From positions 3,286,001-3,350,000 of the forward strand of contig OZ241746.1 in NCBI GenBank assembly GCA_965201045.1: a DNA stretch of 64,000 nt, read 5' to 3'. The notes under the pieces were generated by a model. The model saw only the letters and a list, made by a program, of their open reading frames with translations. It did no database searches and had not been told where the DNA came from. The DNA is from JAPORK01 sp026710285 (GTDB lineage: Bacteria > Pseudomonadota > Gammaproteobacteria > Pseudomonadales > Endozoicomonadaceae). The position numbers and the translations under genes are program-made. Each line of letters begins with the position of its first letter. The stretch's first letter is position 1. Shown here piece after piece: positions 18,799-28,403 of this stretch.

Positions 18799-20201
18799 TA
18801 TACCTCTCCTCTTATATCAACAAAATGACCGTGGATTGCGGCAGCTGCAGCCATTACCGGGCTCACCAGATGTGTACGTCCACCCCGTCCCTGACGACCT
18901 TCAAAATTACGGTTTGAAGTAGAAGCACAGCGTTTTCCTGCTTCCAGCCGGTCATCATTCATAGCAAGACACATGGAACATCCGGGTTCCCGCCACTCAA
19001 AACCTGCCGCTTTAAAAATATCTGCAAGACCTTCTTCTTCTGCCTGTTTTTTCACCTTACCTGAGCCGGGTACAATTAAGGCTTCAACGCCATTAGCCAC
19101 TTGTTTATTCTTAACTAAATGAGCTACCGCACGTAAATCTTCAATACGGCTGTTGGTACAGCTACCTATAAAGACGGTATCTACTTTTACTCCGGCAATC
19201 GATTGCCCTGGCTGTAACCCCATATAAGTTAAAGCACGCCTTATTGCATCAGCTCGAATTGGATCTTTCTCTGCATCAGGATCAGGTACTTTTTCATCAA
19301 TACCGATTACCTGTTCTGGTGATGTTCCCCAGGTTATCTGTGGTTGCAGAATTTCATCTGACTTCAGTTGTACGACAAGATCAAATTTGGCATCTTTGTC
19401 ACTGGTTAGGGTTTTCCAGTATGTCATTGCTTTATTCCAGTCTTCCCCTTTGGGTGCAAACGAACGTCCTTCCAGATAGGTAAAAGTCTTTTGATCCGGG
19501 GCAATAAGACCAGCTTTGGCTCCCATTTCAATGCTCATATTGCAAAGTGTCATCCGTGCTTCCATAGATAACGCTTCAATGGTACTGCCACAAAATTCGG
19601 CAACATAGCCAGTTCCGCCGGCAGTGCCTAATCTGCCAATAACCGCTAAAATTACATCCTTTGCGGTAACCCATGGTTTTAGTTCACCATCAATCTGAAT
19701 TTTTAGATTTTTAGCTTTTTTCTGTTGCAGCGTCTGAGTTGCCAGTACATGCTCAACTTCTGAAGTACCAATACCATGTGCCAGCGCACCAAATGCTCCA
19801 TGGGTAGAAGTATGGCTGTCACCACAGACAATAGTAGTACCCGGCAGCGTCATACCTTGCTCAGGACCCATTACATGAACGATACCCTGATTAACGGAGG
19901 ACAAATCGTAGAGCAGTACGCCAAATTCATCACAATTTTTTTTCAGTGCTTCAAGTTGTTTGCGAGAGACTTCGCTTGCAGCCTCCAGGGAACGGCTTTT
20001 TGTGGAAACATTATGATCCATAGTGGCAAAGGTTTTATCAGGTCGGTGGACTGTACGACCGGCTTCACGCAGACCTGCAAAAGCCTGTGGAGAAGTTACT
20101 TCATGGATCAGATGGCGATCGATATAAAGTAAATCAATTTCTTTATTGATGGCAGCAATTTTATGTGTCTGCCAGATTTTATCGTATAAAGTTTGGGCCA
20201 A
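18798..20201 (-). CDS. leuC: 3-isopropylmalate dehydratase large subunit
   Basis: LeuC is the catalytic [4Fe-4S] subunit of isopropylmalate isomerase. The 467 residues begin MAQTLYDKIWQTHKI, in register with the E. coli start. Cluster cysteines lie in GSCTNSRIEDLRA and GCSMCLAMN. Other hallmarks are ATMDHNVST, CGDSHTSTHGAFGALA and NRNFEGRQGRGGRTHLVSP. Initiation is at TTG (20201-20199), supported by GAGGA seven bases before it and by the family N-terminus; no in-frame ATG or GTG fits. A 52-base gap separates it from leuB, and it overlaps leuD by one base. Confidence 0.97.
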   Translation of the reverse strand: MAQTLYDKIWQTHKIAAINKEIDLLYIDRHLIHEVTSPQAFAGLREAGRTVHRPDKTFATMDHNVSTKSRSLEAASEVSRKQLEALKKNCDEFGVLLYDLSSVNQGIVHVMGPEQGMTLPGTTIVCGDSHTSTHGAFGALAHGIGTSEVEHVLATQTLQQKKAKNLKIQIDGELKPWVTAKDVILAVIGRLGTAGGTGYVAEFCGSTIEALSMEARMTLCNMSIEMGAKAGLIAPDQKTFTYLEGRSFAPKGEDWNKAMTYWKTLTSDKDAKFDLVVQLKSDEILQPQITWGTSPEQVIGIDEKVPDPDAEKDPIRADAIRRALTYMGLQPGQSIAGVKVDTVFIGSCTNSRIEDLRAVAHLVKNKQVANGVEALIVPGSGKVKKQAEEEGLADIFKAAGFEWREPGCSMCLAMNDDRLEAGKRCASTSNRNFEGRQGRGGRTHLVSPVMAAAAAIHGHFVDIRGEV

Positions 20202-20253
20202 AACACGGTCCTCGTTATTATTTTAATGCTCTGATGCAGGCGATGCCTGCAAT

Positions 20254-21330
20254 TTAAATTCGCTCAATAATAGCCTTTGCAATATCTTCTGTTGAGTGAG
20301 TAGTGGATGGATATATATCTGGTGTGCCAATACCAGCAGCCACTACTTCGGCAACGGCTTTTTCTATGGCACAGGCTGCCTTATCCTGCTCTAATGAGTG
20401 ACGCAACATAAGCGCACTACTTAAAATTTGTGCAACCGGATTGGCGATACCTTTGCCGGCGATATCAGGAGCGGACCCTCCTGCCGGTTCATAAAGACCA
20501 AACCCGCTCTGATTTAAACTGGCTGAAGGAAGCAACCCTAAAGACCCGGTAATCATTGCACATTCATCAGATAAAATATCGCCAAATAAGTTGTCACACA
20601 GTAATACATCAAACTGCCCCGGGTTTTTAACCAGCTGCATTGCGGCATTGTCAACGTAGATATGTTCAAGGGTAACATCGGTATACGCTTCAGCAACGGC
20701 AGTAACCACCTCCCGCCATAAAACACTGGATGCCAGAACGTTAGCCTTGTCTACTGAGGTGACTTTATTATCTCTTAATCTGGCTGCCTGAAAAGCAAAC
20801 CGGGTGATGCGCTCAATTTCTTTACGTGAATAGGTCTGTGTATCAAAAGCGGATTCGTCTGCACCTTCACCCTGGCGTCCTCGTGCACCAAAATAAATGC
20901 CTCCGGTAAGTTCGCGCACACACAAGATATCAAATCCTTGCTGGCTGATATCACTACGTAACGGAGAGGCTGCATGTAAAGCTGGAAATAATTTTGCCGG
21001 TCGTAAATTACAAAACAGATTAAAGTGTTTGCGTAACGGTAGCAGCGATGCGCGCTCAGGTTGTTGCTCTGGAGGCAGATGTTCCCATTTAGGTCCTCCC
21101 ACTGAGCCAAATAAAATAGCGTCTGCCTGTTCACAGGCTGCTAGTGTTGCAGCAGGTAGTGCCTGTCCACACTGATCGATCGCCGCCCCTCCCACAGCAT
21201 ATTCTGCAAAATTTAACGTGAAACCATACTTTTTACTCACCGAATCTAATACGGCAAGGGCAGCCTGCATTACTTCCGGACCAATGCCATCACCGGCTAA
21301 TATTGCAATATTAAATTTTACTTTATTCAC
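20254..21330 (-). CDS. leuB: 3-isopropylmalate dehydrogenase
   Basis: LeuB oxidatively decarboxylates 3-isopropylmalate with NAD+. 358 residues, usual length. Motifs: ILAGDGIGPEVM at the N-terminus, LLPLRKHFNLFCNLRPAK, CVRELTGGIYFG for the substrate Arg/Tyr region, SVDKANVLASSVLWREV, the metal-binding CDNLFGDILSDECAM, and EPAGGSAPDIAGKGIANP for cofactor binding. It starts at GTG (21330-21328), overlapping the leuA stop as GTGA, a translational-coupling arrangement. Gene order leuA-B-C-D is standard. Confidence 0.97.
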   Translation of the reverse strand: MNKVKFNIAILAGDGIGPEVMQAALAVLDSVSKKYGFTLNFAEYAVGGAAIDQCGQALPAATLAACEQADAILFGSVGGPKWEHLPPEQQPERASLLPLRKHFNLFCNLRPAKLFPALHAASPLRSDISQQGFDILCVRELTGGIYFGARGRQGEGADESAFDTQTYSRKEIERITRFAFQAARLRDNKVTSVDKANVLASSVLWREVVTAVAEAYTDVTLEHIYVDNAAMQLVKNPGQFDVLLCDNLFGDILSDECAMITGSLGLLPSASLNQSGFGLYEPAGGSAPDIAGKGIANPVAQILSSALMLRHSLEQDKAACAIEKAVAEVVAAGIGTPDIYPSTTHSTEDIAKAIIERI

Positions 21331-22874
21331 CCTGTTTTCCTTTGTTGTTTTAAATCAGAGATTAATTGTGTACGATGAATCAAATTGTGAATCCTTATAA
21401 ATGCCTGTACAGAAGCTTCTACAATATCAGTTGCCAATCCGCTGTCATGGTAGTTTCGACCATCATACCTGGCAACAATGTTAACCTTACCCAGTGATTT
21501 TTCGCCTTTTGCAGTTGCATCTAAACTGTATTCCAGAATTTCAACATCCATGCCGGTCATGCGTTTAATTGCCTTACAGGAAGCATCAACAGGACCATTT
21601 CCTGTGGCAGCTTCTGAGTGTGCAACACCGCCGATAGAAATTCCCACGGTACTGCTGGCTGTTGTCTGAGAATTTGACATAGCATGGACAAAATTCAGCT
21701 GGTAGTGATCATCGTTATTAGTTTGATTATCAAAATAGATCATTGCTTCAAGGTCATAATCATAAACAACACCTTTTTGGTCTGCCAGCGCTAAAAAATT
21801 TTGATACAGTGTATCCATATCGTAATCTTCTGCATGATAGCCTAACTCAGTCAGGCGATGCTGAATGACATGACGACCTGAACGTGAAGTCATATTGAGC
21901 TGATTACCCGGAACACCCACCGTCTCTGGTGACATAATTTCATAGGTATTTTGTGCTTTTAGCATTCCGTCCTGGTGAATACCGGAACTGTGAGCAAAAG
22001 CATTTTCTCCAACGATGGCTTTGTTAGGTTGTACCGGCATATTACATATCTGGCTGACCTGGCGGGATGTGCGATAAATTTCTTTAGTACAAATATCGCT
22101 ATATACATTAAGATGATCCTGACGCATTTTTAAGATCATTGCCACTTCTTCCAGTGAGCAGTTTCCCGCCCGTTCACCAATACCATTAACTGTACATTCA
22201 ATTTGACGTGCACCGGCCTGAACTGCTGCAATTGAATTGGCTACCGCCAGACCAAGGTCATTATGGCAGTGTACACTCAGGCGGGCTTTATCTATATTGG
22301 GTACGTGATTCATTAAATAGCTGATCATGGCAGCATACTCATCGGGTGTTACATAGCCGACAGTATCCGGCAGATTAATCGTTGAAGCACCGGCATTAAT
22401 GACGGTTTCAACAATCCGGCATAAATCGTCATGTGGAGTACGACCAGCGTCTTCACAGGAAAATTCCACATCATCAGTATATTTCAAAGCCTGTTGAACT
22501 GAACGTACAGCCATAGCAGTGGCATCATCTAAGCTCATGCGTAATTTATGCTGCAAATGCACCGGACTGGTTGCAATGAATGTATGAATGCGACGTTGCT
22601 GTGCTGGCTTTAAAGCTAAACCACACGCTTCAATATCTTTTTCCACTGCACGTGCTAGACCACAAATAATCGGACCTTTCACTTCCTGTGCAATACGTTC
22701 TACAGCACGAAAATCAGCAGGGCTTGAAACCGGAAATCCTACTTCCATTACATCAACATTTAGTCGACTGATGGCGTGAGCCAGCTGAAGTTTGTTGTCT
22801 TCATTCAGGCTGGCTTTTAGTGCTTGTTCACCATCACGCAGTGTTGTGTCGAAAATCCAAATTTTATTATTCAT
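21327..22874 (-). CDS. leuA: 2-isopropylmalate synthase
   Basis: LeuA condenses acetyl-CoA with 2-oxoisovalerate, the first committed step of leucine synthesis. The 515-residue protein starts MNNKIWIFDTTLRDGEQALK, with the TIM-barrel metal and substrate motifs TTLRDGEQ, VEFSCEDAGRT, NLPDTVGY, VHCHNDLGLAVANS and GIHQDGMLK. The C-terminal regulatory domain includes GNGPVDASCKAIKR, so leucine feedback is expected. AGAGGATC precedes the ATG. It is the first gene of leuABCD; a hairpin 38 bases upstream of the start may control it. Confidence 0.97.
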   Translation of the reverse strand: MNNKIWIFDTTLRDGEQALKASLNEDNKLQLAHAISRLNVDVMEVGFPVSSPADFRAVERIAQEVKGPIICGLARAVEKDIEACGLALKPAQQRRIHTFIATSPVHLQHKLRMSLDDATAMAVRSVQQALKYTDDVEFSCEDAGRTPHDDLCRIVETVINAGASTINLPDTVGYVTPDEYAAMISYLMNHVPNIDKARLSVHCHNDLGLAVANSIAAVQAGARQIECTVNGIGERAGNCSLEEVAMILKMRQDHLNVYSDICTKEIYRTSRQVSQICNMPVQPNKAIVGENAFAHSSGIHQDGMLKAQNTYEIMSPETVGVPGNQLNMTSRSGRHVIQHRLTELGYHAEDYDMDTLYQNFLALADQKGVVYDYDLEAMIYFDNQTNNDDHYQLNFVHAMSNSQTTASSTVGISIGGVAHSEAATGNGPVDASCKAIKRMTGMDVEILEYSLDATAKGEKSLGKVNIVARYDGRNYHDSGLATDIVEASVQAFIRIHNLIHRTQLISDLKQQRKTG

Positions 22875-22911
22875 TATTTTGATCCTCTGGTTTGGGGGTT
22901 GACAGGAAAAG

Positions 22912-22929
22912 AGCTGCCCGGAAGGGGCT
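22912..22929 (-). promoter_or_regulatory. Possible attenuator hairpin in the leuA leader
   Basis: On the minus strand, AGCCCC-TTCC-GGGCAGCT forms a GC-rich stem (6 pairs around a two-base bulge) followed by CTCTTTTCC, ending 38 bases before the leuA ATG. In an AT-rich genome, such a stem between promoter and gene fits an attenuation terminator. I could not find a leader peptide with a convincing run of Leu codons; the best short frame (MYCTLCFL) has two. The complement strand also has a T run, so it could be a simple terminator. Confidence 0.35.
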
Positions 22930-23663
22930 TTTTGGTTTATTTATAAATACACGCAAATCTGTATACGGATGGCAGGCTGAGTGGTTGATTTGTTGTATGT
23001 GATTATAATTATTATTTATCAAATTAATATCTCTTATAAAAAGCATAAGGTGCAATACATTGCGGTATTGACAGTATAATAACAATTAATTTATAACTGT
23101 ACAGGCGCACCTTTTGGTTAGTAAAAAATGTTCTTTTTGTTGTTTGTTAACAATCATCAGGTCACTGAATATTTTGTTTCGATCATAAAGCGCTACTTTT
23201 ATCTGTGTAAAAATTAACCTGAGCAGAGTTGTTCAATATTTTTCCCAAAGCTGCATAATCAGAACAAGGCAGAATAACTACTATTTAAGCATATACAATT
23301 AATTTACAGTTTAAAAATTCAGGCTTGTACAAAGTAATTAATGTATACAGTTTATATTATTTATAATGTTTTAGAAGAATTTTATAACTTTTAAATCTGA
23401 AGTTTTTTGTGTTGATATAAAAATACTTATAAATTAGTATGTTATATGCAAATAAGTTGCAAGATAAATTCAGATCAGGACAGAAGGGTTATAAAATTAA
23501 TAAAACAGATCAATGCAGATAACGATCAGTTATGGAGTCTATCATCAAGCAGATGAAGTTTAATGAGCTTCTGCAAAGAAATTGTCTGAAGAGTTATTTA
23601 AACGACAAATAAAATATATTTTTTTGTGCCGTAATACACAGGTGGTATTTTTTATTAAGCTTT
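22930..23663. other. Gene-free AT-rich stretch upstream of leuA
   Basis: About 730 bases with no gene I can support. The leu promoter probably lies in the first 200 bases. Nothing else stands out before the element at 23664. Confidence 0.5.
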
Positions 23664-23854
23664 TAGAGGGCGTTGACAATTAAACCAGCCATATCATTGA
23701 AGCTGCAATATGTAGCATTATAAGATAGTTCTTACTGATTATCACGCAATGCCATTTAGGGTATTATTATCGGAATATATTATATCTTTATCTTCAAGAA
23801 TATGATTATAAAGGATTTTTCAAATAATAAAAACTCAATTGTCAACGCCCTCTA
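23664..23854. mobile_element. 191-bp MITE (family C) with 18-bp perfect inverted repeats
   Basis: TAGAGGGCGTTGACAATT (23664-23681) and its exact complement (23837-23854) bound a non-coding, AT-rich interior. If the outer TA is taken as the target duplication, each inverted repeat is 16 bp and starts GAGGG. TA duplication fits IS630/Tc1-mariner-type insertion or some IS5 subgroups; this is inference. No second copy is visible in the window. Confidence 0.75.
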
Positions 23855-23862
23855 GGTACTCA

Positions 23863-24052
23863 AAGGTTTATCTTCTGCTGAATAGACCTGTCTTTAAATA
23901 GCAAGCAACCCACCAGGATAAAAAAATAAGAGCTTAAAAAGTGTGACTAAGAGCAGCCAACGGAGGGGGCTGCACTGCATTCAGTAAAGGTTGTATTTAT
24001 TAGGAGGTAAACCTGCCGGAGTAAAACCGGCACTTAAAAACGTGACTAAAAG
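23863..24052. mobile_element. Degenerate Tn5-like MITE ends (family A) next to clpX
   Basis: Two partial family-A ends lie in tandem: ttatcttctgctgaatagac to gtgtgactaagag (23870-23952), and cattcagtaaagg to cgtgactaaaagac (23977-24054). Both match inner and outer parts of the 62129-62365 element but have decayed termini. A GC-rich hairpin (GCAGCC...GGCTGC, 23953-23973) sits between them. Confidence 0.55.
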
Positions 24053-24077
24053 ACATCCTTTAGGGAGGGGAGGATGT
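24053..24077 (-). terminator. Probable clpX terminator
   Basis: Downstream of the clpX stop on the minus strand, ACATCCT and AGGATGT form a 7-bp stem, followed by CTTTTAG. It overlaps the decayed mobile-element end. Moderate U tract. Confidence 0.5.
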
Positions 24078-24087
24078 CAACATATGT

Positions 24088-25383
24088 TTAATGAGACACT
24101 TCTTTTTTAGTTGTATCCATGTTTTCATGAATAAGCAATGGTTCAGAGTGACCTTCAATAACGCTTTTATCTATAACAACTTTAGTAATCGTCTCATTGG
24201 AAGGTACTTCATACATTGTATCCAGCAAGATATTTTCTAAAATAGAACGTAATCCTCGGGCGCCTGTTTTTCTTTCAAGTGCCTGCTCTGCAATTGTTTG
24301 TAATGCTTCATCTCTAAAATCGATCTCCACATTTTCAATTTCGAATAAGCATTTATATTGACGTACTAAAGCATTTTTAGGTTCAGTCAAAATGCGGACT
24401 AATGCTTCTTTATCCAACTCTTCCAGTGTGGCGACCACAGGAAGACGTCCAATAAACTCAGGAATTAACCCAAATTTTACCAAATCTTCCGGTTCTACTT
24501 TTCGAAAAATATCACCAATTTCAGCGCTTTCATTCTTACTATGGACCTGAGCACTAAAACCAATACCACCTTTCTCAATGCGATCACGAATTATATTCTC
24601 TAAACCGGCAAAAGCACCACCGCAAATAAAGAGTATGTTGGATGTATCAATTTGAAGAAATTCTTGTTGAGGGTGTTTTCTGCCGCCCTGAGGAGGAACA
24701 GACGCAACAGTACCTTCAATCAATTTTAATAAAGCTTGCTGAACGCCTTCTCCTGAGACATCTCGCGTAATGGAAGGGTTTTCAGATTTACGGGAGATTT
24801 TATCAATTTCATCAATATAGATAATACCCTGTTGTGCTTTTTGCACATCATAATCGCATTTTTGCAGAAGTTTTTGAATAATATTCTCTACGTCTTCACC
24901 TACATAACCTGCTTCTGTCAGCGTTGTTGCATCAGCGATAGTGAACGGCACATTCAAAACTTTTGCCAGCGTTTGAGCTAATAATGTCTTTCCTGTACCG
25001 GTAGGACCGATCAGAAGAATATTGCTTTTACTTATTTCTATATCATCAGTACTGTTCTTTTGCGACTGAAAGTCACTTGTCCGAAGCCGTTTGTAATGAT
25101 TGTATACAGCAACAGCAAGCACTTTTTTAGCATGTTCCTGATCAATAACATGTTCACACAAACTTTTATATAATTCGCATGGTTTAGGTAGTTTGCCGGA
25201 GATATGCTCTGAAGGTGATTGTTCGACTTCTTCTTTTATAATGTCATTGCATAAATCAACACATTCATCACAAATAAAAACTGAAGGTCCTGCAATGAGT
25301 TTGCGAACTTCATTTTGGCTTTTCCCACAAAACGAACAGTACATTACTTTTTCGTTTTTTCCATTTTGTGTATGGTCAGTCAT
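24088..25383 (-). CDS. clpX: ATP-dependent Clp protease ATP-binding subunit ClpX
   Basis: ClpX is the AAA+ unfoldase that feeds substrates to ClpP. The 431-residue product has the N-terminal zinc-binding domain (YCSFCGKSQNEV, FICDECVDLCN), Walker A GPTGTGKTLLAQTLA, pore loop GYVGEDVE, Walker B GIIYIDEIDKI, and the sensor/ClpP-contact region ending in a family-type tail. AAGGTGA precedes the ATG. It lies 102 bases after clpP, as is usual; lon, often next, is absent and decayed mobile elements follow. Confidence 0.97.
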   Translation of the reverse strand: MTDHTQNGKNEKVMYCSFCGKSQNEVRKLIAGPSVFICDECVDLCNDIIKEEVEQSPSEHISGKLPKPCELYKSLCEHVIDQEHAKKVLAVAVYNHYKRLRTSDFQSQKNSTDDIEISKSNILLIGPTGTGKTLLAQTLAKVLNVPFTIADATTLTEAGYVGEDVENIIQKLLQKCDYDVQKAQQGIIYIDEIDKISRKSENPSITRDVSGEGVQQALLKLIEGTVASVPPQGGRKHPQQEFLQIDTSNILFICGGAFAGLENIIRDRIEKGGIGFSAQVHSKNESAEIGDIFRKVEPEDLVKFGLIPEFIGRLPVVATLEELDKEALVRILTEPKNALVRQYKCLFEIENVEIDFRDEALQTIAEQALERKTGARGLRSILENILLDTMYEVPSNETITKVVIDKSVIEGHSEPLLIHENMDTTKKEVSH

Positions 25384-25485
25384 CAGATGTCACCTTAAAA
25401 CTGTCTTATTACTACAGGTCTGTACTATTCTGGCATGAATGATAATTATGCGCTGCTTTTCAGTGTTATTAACTATTATCATACC

Positions 25486-26109
25486 TCAGATTTTATCAGA
25501 CTCTCGCCTTTCCATTATCTGATCAATTAGACCATATTTTAATGCTTCATTTGCACTCATAAAATTATCACGATCAGTATCCTGTTCAATAACTTCTAAG
25601 GATTGTCCTGTATGTTGTGCCAATAGTCCGTTGAGTTTACGTTTCATTTCCATAATTTCTCTAGCATGAATTTCAATATCTGAAGCTTGTCCCTGAAACC
25701 CTCCCAAAGGTTGGTGAATCATCATTCTTGAATGGGGAAGGCAAAACCGTTGTCCCTTTGCACCAGCTGTGACCAGCATAGCACCCATACTTGCAGCCTG
25801 ACCTAAGCAATAAGTGCTGACCTTAGGCTTAATGAATTGCATGGTATCATAAATAGCCAGACCTGCTGTGACAGCCCCCCCTGGAGAATTAATATAAAGA
25901 TGGATATCTTTATCAGGGTTTTCAGACTCCAGGAACAGTAATTGTGCAATGACCAGGTTAGCTATCTGGTCTTCAACCTGACCTACAAGAAAAATAATAC
26001 GTTCTTTTAGTAAGCGTGAGTAGATATCATAAGAACGCTCTCCTTTCGCTGATTGCTCAACAACAATAGGAACGAGACCACCTGTTGCAACAGTTTCGTT
26101 TTTTCTCAT
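25486..26109 (-). CDS. clpP: ATP-dependent Clp protease proteolytic subunit
   Basis: ClpP forms the tetradecameric serine-protease barrel partnered by ClpX. 207 residues, normal length. The catalytic triad is clear: Ser in GQAASMGAMLV, His in PHSRMMIHQPLGG and Asp in DTDRDNFMS. The N-terminal VPIVVEQSAKGERSYDIYSRLLKERIIFL is typical. It follows tig in the same direction with a 550-base gap, so it probably has its own promoter, and precedes clpX. Confidence 0.98.
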   Translation of the reverse strand: MRKNETVATGGLVPIVVEQSAKGERSYDIYSRLLKERIIFLVGQVEDQIANLVIAQLLFLESENPDKDIHLYINSPGGAVTAGLAIYDTMQFIKPKVSTYCLGQAASMGAMLVTAGAKGQRFCLPHSRMMIHQPLGGFQGQASDIEIHAREIMEMKRKLNGLLAQHTGQSLEVIEQDTDRDNFMSANEALKYGLIDQIMERRESDKI

Positions 26110-26661
26110 GAACTAAATTCTCCCCGAACAGTGCGTTTATTTAGTTAGTAAGCATTTATATAAAAACTGCTGATCTGCTTACAAGATTATTGGTTTGGCA
26201 GCTTTTATTGCTGCTCTCACATCTATTTTACTGCTTACAATTAATAAATAATTGTAAAATATAAACTGATTATACAGATAAGCAAGTGCAAAATTACTTT
26301 AAATCGGTTTTAATCAATGACTTCAGGGTACTGCTTAAAAATTTCAGTGTCTAAAAACACTATATATTAACTTACCATGATTTTTAATTGCCATTTATTA
26401 AATATAAATGATTCAAAATCAATGTATTATAAAAAATTTTATCGCCCCGCCAATGCATGATACCTTAAAAAAATAAAAAAGCACACGATTGCAATATTTT
26501 TATCTGTATGCCTGAATACTAAAAGAAATTACTTTTATTTCAGGCTTTGAGTATAAATCAATTTTTATGTTTGTAAGTCATTGATTTTACGCTTACCATC
26601 AATTTTTGTGTGATTGTAAGCTTTCGTTCATATATAACTTACACTGTGACTTAACATATTC
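26110..26661. other. Gene-free stretch between tig and clpP
   Basis: About 550 bases. GCCTGAA (26510-26516) and TTCAGGC (26539-26545), with an inner AAAAG/CTTTT pairing, form a hairpin that may end tig transcripts, though no U tract follows. The clpP promoter is expected near 26110-26300 on the minus strand. No gene is visible. Confidence 0.4.
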
Positions 26662-27984
26662 CTACATAAAGAGGATAGCTTCTTCGTAAGAGCATTCCTT
26701 TGTCTTTACTTGTGCTTTTTCAAGAATGAATTCAGCAACCTGTTCAGTTATGACACGGTTTTTTATCTCTGTTAACATATTATTATTTTGCTCGCAAAAC
26801 TGACGAAAAGCTTCAGAATTTTCATACGACGCTGCAATTTGCGTAATTTTTTCTGCTACACGGTTATTATCAAGCTTTAGGTTATGGGTGCTGACAACTT
26901 CATTAATGATAAGGTTTAGATGAAGAGCTTCTTCTGCATCTTTTACAAAATCAGTAGCAGAAAGATCTTCATTATTCTTTTTAGCATTTAAAGGTTGATA
27001 CCGCCAGTTCATTTTGTGTTGTTCACAAAGGCGTTGCGATTCTGCCTGAACCAACTTTTCCGGCAAACTCGTTGGATGCATTTGTAACAAATGTTTCCAT
27101 ATTTGACCGTAAACGGTGTTGTTAATGATATACTTTAACTCACGTTCCATATTATTTTTTACTTCTGTTCTGAATGTTTCCCCGTTGCCTTCTTCTATTC
27201 CGTATAATTTGAAAAATTCCTCATTGAGCTCAGGAATTTCACTTTTTTGAATTTTCTGTACGGTAACAGTAAACGCTCCACATTTACCCTGAAGCCCTTT
27301 AACCGCACCAAAATCATCTGGAAATACTAAATTAAATGTACGGGTTTCACCTGCTTTTGCACCTTTTAAATTTTCATAAAAGCCGGGCGCAATCATATCG
27401 CTTTTCATTAGGACAAGTTTGTTGTCAAAACAGTATTCTTCGATTGGTTCTTCGCCATCAACAGTGGCATTACAATTAATAACTACAGCGTGTTCTGCTT
27501 CAGCACCGGTATCTTCATCAGTATCGACCCACTTTTGTTGCTGCTGACGCAGATGTTCAATCATTTTGTCAACATCGTTTTCTGTAATTTCAGTTTCTGG
27601 TTTTTCTATTTCAATTGTTGACAGATCCTGTAGTGAGATTTCTGGATAAACTTCAAAGTTTACCGTAAACTCAAGATCTTTGCCCTGTTCATTAGTTGTA
27701 ATATCAGCATCACCCTGACCGGCAGGCTTCAGGTCATTTTCTTTTAGCGCATCACTATAGCTGCTTTGCATAACTTCATCTACAACTTGCGCACGTGCAG
27801 TGACAGCATGTTGAGACTGCATAATAATATTAAAGGGGACTTTGCCTGCCCGAAAGCCATCAACACGAATACGTCCCTTAATTTTTTGCAGGCGTTTTTT
27901 TACTTGCTGATCTACGTTATCTGCTGGCACAGTTATTTTTAAACGACGTTTCAGACCATCTGTTGTTTCAAGTAAGAACCGCAT
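26662..27984 (-). CDS. tig: Trigger factor, ribosome-associated chaperone and prolyl isomerase
   Basis: Trigger factor binds at the ribosome exit tunnel and assists nascent-chain folding. From the ATG at 27984 (MRFLLETTDGLKRRL) the product is 440 residues. The ribosome-binding signature is degenerate but present (VDGFRAGKVPFNII). The FKBP-type isomerase domain follows (DGEEPIEEYCFDN, IAPGFYENLKGAKAGE), then the long helical C-terminal domain. AGAGG upstream of 27984 favours it over the ATG at 27996. It heads the tig-clpP-clpX series, with tRNA genes just upstream. Confidence 0.96.
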   Translation of the reverse strand: MRFLLETTDGLKRRLKITVPADNVDQQVKKRLQKIKGRIRVDGFRAGKVPFNIIMQSQHAVTARAQVVDEVMQSSYSDALKENDLKPAGQGDADITTNEQGKDLEFTVNFEVYPEISLQDLSTIEIEKPETEITENDVDKMIEHLRQQQQKWVDTDEDTGAEAEHAVVINCNATVDGEEPIEEYCFDNKLVLMKSDMIAPGFYENLKGAKAGETRTFNLVFPDDFGAVKGLQGKCGAFTVTVQKIQKSEIPELNEEFFKLYGIEEGNGETFRTEVKNNMERELKYIINNTVYGQIWKHLLQMHPTSLPEKLVQAESQRLCEQHKMNWRYQPLNAKKNNEDLSATDFVKDAEEALHLNLIINEVVSTHNLKLDNNRVAEKITQIAASYENSEAFRQFCEQNNNMLTEIKNRVITEQVAEFILEKAQVKTKECSYEEAILFM

Positions 27985-28238
27985 ATTGCCTCTCATAAAA
28001 CCGATTTATTGCTACACGCAATTACATTGCACTGAAATTAAAGGGATAATATTATCAGATAAATATAAATATAAGAACTAATCTTTTACAGAATTTTATA
28101 AGTAATTATCCGAATGTACAATGATACTGCTTTATTAAGCCCAACCAATAAAAGAAAAGTTATACTTTTATTCTGGTTTTTTGCTTTAAAGTACAGTCTA
28201 ATATTACACTTTTATCGGTATCTGATACATCAACCTAA

Positions 28239-28323
28239 TGGTGCGGAAGGAGAGACTCGAACTCTCACACCTTTCGGCACTGGAACCTAAATCCAGCGTG
28301 TCTACCAATTCCACCACTTCCGC
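28239..28323 (-). tRNA. tRNA-Leu (anticodon UAG)
   Basis: An 85-nt gene that encodes its CCA. Acceptor GCGGAAG pairs with CTTCCGC; anticodon stem-loop CTGGA-TTTAGGT-TCCAG gives UAG for CUA codons; a long variable arm (TGCCGAAAGGTG) marks class II tRNA-Leu; the T loop is GTTCGAG. Three bases separate it from tRNA-His, so they are probably one transcript. Confidence 0.97.
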
Positions 28324-28326
28324 AAG

Positions 28327-28403
28327 TGGGGTGGACGATGGGACTTGAACCCACGACCGCAGGAGTCACAATCCTGAGCTCTACCAACTGAGCTACGCCC
28401 ACC
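28327..28403 (-). tRNA. tRNA-His (anticodon GUG)
   Basis: 77 nt including the extra G at position -1 opposite discriminator C, the identity signature of tRNA-His. The anticodon loop ATTGTGA gives GUG; CCA is encoded. The pairing of His and Leu tRNA genes upstream of tig is also seen in Pseudomonas, which supports the lineage suggestion. Confidence 0.97.
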
